Under the pieces are notes generated by a model. It worked only from the letters and a program-made list of their open reading frames with translations, made no database searches and was not told the origin of the DNA. Made by a program: the position numbers and the translations under genes. 5,957 bases of DNA from assembly GCA_005881495.1 (NCBI GenBank), contig VBHI01000396.1, forward strand, positions 1 to 5,957, given 5' to 3'. Positions 5,238 to 5,957 of this stretch are shown here, one piece after another. This stretch comes from Chloroflexota bacterium. GTDB taxonomy: Bacteria > Chloroflexota > Ktedonobacteria > Ktedonobacterales > Ktedonobacteraceae. Each line of letters opens with the position of its first letter. The first letter of the stretch is position 1.

Positions 5238-5639
5238 ATGAGCAAGATAGCCTACAAGTCCAATCGGAAGGTGTTCTATTCCTGCAAATACCACATCGTC
5301 TGGTGTCCCAAATACCGGCGCAAAGTGTTGGTGGAGGGAATAGTGGAACGGCTCACCCAGATCATTGGAGAAGTCTGTCAGGAACACCAGGCAGAAGTCT
5401 TGAGCTTGGAAGTAATGCCTGATCATGTGCATCTGCTGGTCGAGTGTGACCCCCAGTTTGGTATTCACCGCTTGGTACGCCTCATCAAAGGCCGAAGCAG
5501 TCGGCTCTTGCGCCAAGAGTTTCCTGTCTTGAAACAGAAACTTCCCACACTTTGGACCAATAGCTACTTCGTTTCGACAGTTGGAGGCGCGCCGCTCTCC
5601 GTCATCAAGCAGTATCTTGAGAATCAGAAAGGCCAGTAG
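5238..5639 (+). CDS. tnpA: TnpA, IS200/IS605 Y1 HUH single-strand transposase
   Basis: A 133-residue protein, the usual length for this family (about 130-155), and apparently intact. The HUH metal-binding motif is H63-V-H65 in EVMPDHVHLLVE (58-69). The catalytic tyrosine is Y126 in SVIKQYLENQ (121-130), with Q130 in the place of the third metal ligand. The N-terminal YKSNRKVFYSCKYHIVWCPKYRR (6-28) is also typical. It cuts and joins single-stranded ends of the element through a 5'-phosphotyrosine link and acts as a dimer. An in-frame TTG at 5202 would add 12 residues but is the -35 box of the promoter, so ATG 5238 is chosen. The stop TAG is directly followed by the tnpB ATG. Confidence 0.93.
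   Translation: MSKIAYKSNRKVFYSCKYHIVWCPKYRRKVLVEGIVERLTQIIGEVCQEHQAEVLSLEVMPDHVHLLVECDPQFGIHRLVRLIKGRSSRLLRQEFPVLKQKLPTLWTNSYFVSTVGGAPLSVIKQYLENQKGQ
5628..5632 (+). promoter_or_regulatory. ribosome binding site of tnpB inside the tnpA 3' end
   Basis: AAAGG lies 7 nt before the tnpB ATG at 5640 and within the last codons of tnpA. Since tnpA itself has no such site, tnpB may start independently or by coupling to tnpA termination. Confidence 0.45.
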
Positions 5640-5957
5640 ATGCAGAAGCGAGCCTACAAGTACCGATTCTATCCAACCGATGAGCAGAAGAAGATACTTG
5701 CTCAGACGTTCGGATGTTGCCGCTTCGTCTACAACTGGGGGCTTTCGACGCGCAAGACGGCCTATTTCCAACATGGCAAGAGCCTGTACTACAACGATCT
5801 TGCAGCCATGCTGCCTGCGCTCAAAGAGCAGTATCCCTGGTTGCGTGATACTTCCTCTGTTCCCTTGCAGCAAGCCCTGCGGCATTTGGACCGCGCCTTT
5901 GTCAACTTCTTTGAAGGCAGAGCAGCGTATCCCACCTTCAAGAAAAAGCGTCATGAG
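5640..5957 (+). CDS. tnpB: TnpB, RNA-guided nuclease of IS605 type (N-terminal part)
   Basis: A frame open from ATG 5640 to the last base gives 106 residues, the first quarter of a protein normally about 350-450 long. It begins MQKRAYKYRFYPTDEQ and continues to GCCRFVYNWGL (25-35), the hallmark N-terminal segment of TnpB/OrfB. Residues 97-103 (YPTFKKK) match the P-x-F-K motif common before the RuvC part. TnpB proteins are omega-RNA-guided DNA nucleases, ancestors of Cas12, that help retain the element at its donor site. The RuvC Asp/Glu residues and the zinc ribbon lie beyond the window, so activity cannot be judged. It abuts tnpA with no gap (TAGATG). The 5091-5954 opposite-strand ORF is its shadow. 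Confidence 0.92.
   Translation, partial: MQKRAYKYRFYPTDEQKKILAQTFGCCRFVYNWGLSTRKTAYFQHGKSLYYNDLAAMLPALKEQYPWLRDTSSVPLQQALRHLDRAFVNFFEGRAAYPTFKKKRHE

Larger units (their letters stand above)
5111..5957 (+). mobile_element. IS200/IS605-family insertion sequence, left part (right end outside the window)
   Basis: The element carries a left-end imperfect hairpin, tnpA encoding a Y1 HUH transposase, and an abutting tnpB in the same direction, which is the IS605/IS608/ISDra2 type of organisation. These elements move as single-stranded DNA, lack terminal inverted repeats and make no target duplication; they insert 3' of a short fixed target. The left edge is placed at 5111 by analogy: it is 17 nt before the hairpin foot and directly after TTAT (5107-5110). 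The edge is inference and could shift by several bases. The right end, and any guide (omega) RNA overlapping the 3' end of tnpB, lie beyond the window. Confidence 0.8.

Noticed and set aside
5091..5954. 287-codon minus-strand ORF opposite tnpA and tnpB
   Set aside because: It covers two clearly recognised plus-strand genes, shows no family motif and even spans the IS left-end hairpin; it is a shadow ORF.
1..5957. CRISPR array, tRNA or rRNA genes
   Set aside because: I saw no regularly spaced direct repeats, no tRNA-like cloverleaf and no rRNA-like sequence when reading both strands.

Overview
The window looks like accessory chromosomal DNA from a bacterium of moderate GC content. A high-GC actinobacterium or an AT-rich firmicute is unlikely. 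The combination of a PIG-V-type mannosyltransferase, a GT39/ArnT-like enzyme, a GtrA-glycosyltransferase fusion and an IS200/IS605 element carrying tnpB resembles soil Chloroflexota such as Ktedonobacteria. That assignment is inference from gene style only; no rRNA or marker gene is present.

Layout: (1) Bases 2-262 (+) hold the last 86 codons of a gene I do not recognise. It converges on the next gene across a 142-bp spacer with two small hairpins. (2) Bases 405-3329 (-) hold two integral membrane GT-C glycosyltransferases in a likely operon, first a PIG-V/Mannosyl_trans2-family enzyme (3329 to 2043) and then a GT39/ArnT-like enzyme (1997 to 405). (3) Bases 3330-3682 form a divergent intergenic region of 353 bp. 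Its right two thirds hold four inverted repeats and a 43-codon ORF whose consensus Shine-Dalgarno sequence lies in the loop of the first repeat. This looks like a structured mRNA leader and is the least explained part of the window. (4) Bases 3683-5020 (+) encode one polypeptide with an N-terminal GtrA membrane domain and a C-terminal GT2 (DPM1/GtrB-like) catalytic domain. (5) From about 5111 to the window end lies the left part of an IS200/IS605 element: a left-end hairpin with a bulged T, a near-consensus promoter placed for a leaderless transcript, complete tnpA (Y1 HUH transposase) and the first 106 codons of tnpB, which runs off the window.

How the genes may work together: the GT2 half of the fusion probably loads a sugar onto a polyprenyl phosphate at the inner face of the membrane. 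The GtrA half probably helps move that lipid-linked sugar across the membrane. The two divergently encoded GT-C enzymes belong to classes that use such lipid-linked sugars on the outer face. The three genes could therefore form a compact module for an extracytoplasmic glycan or protein glycosylation. The sugar and the acceptor cannot be read from the sequence. The IS element is a separate mobile unit lying just downstream of the fusion gene in the same orientation.
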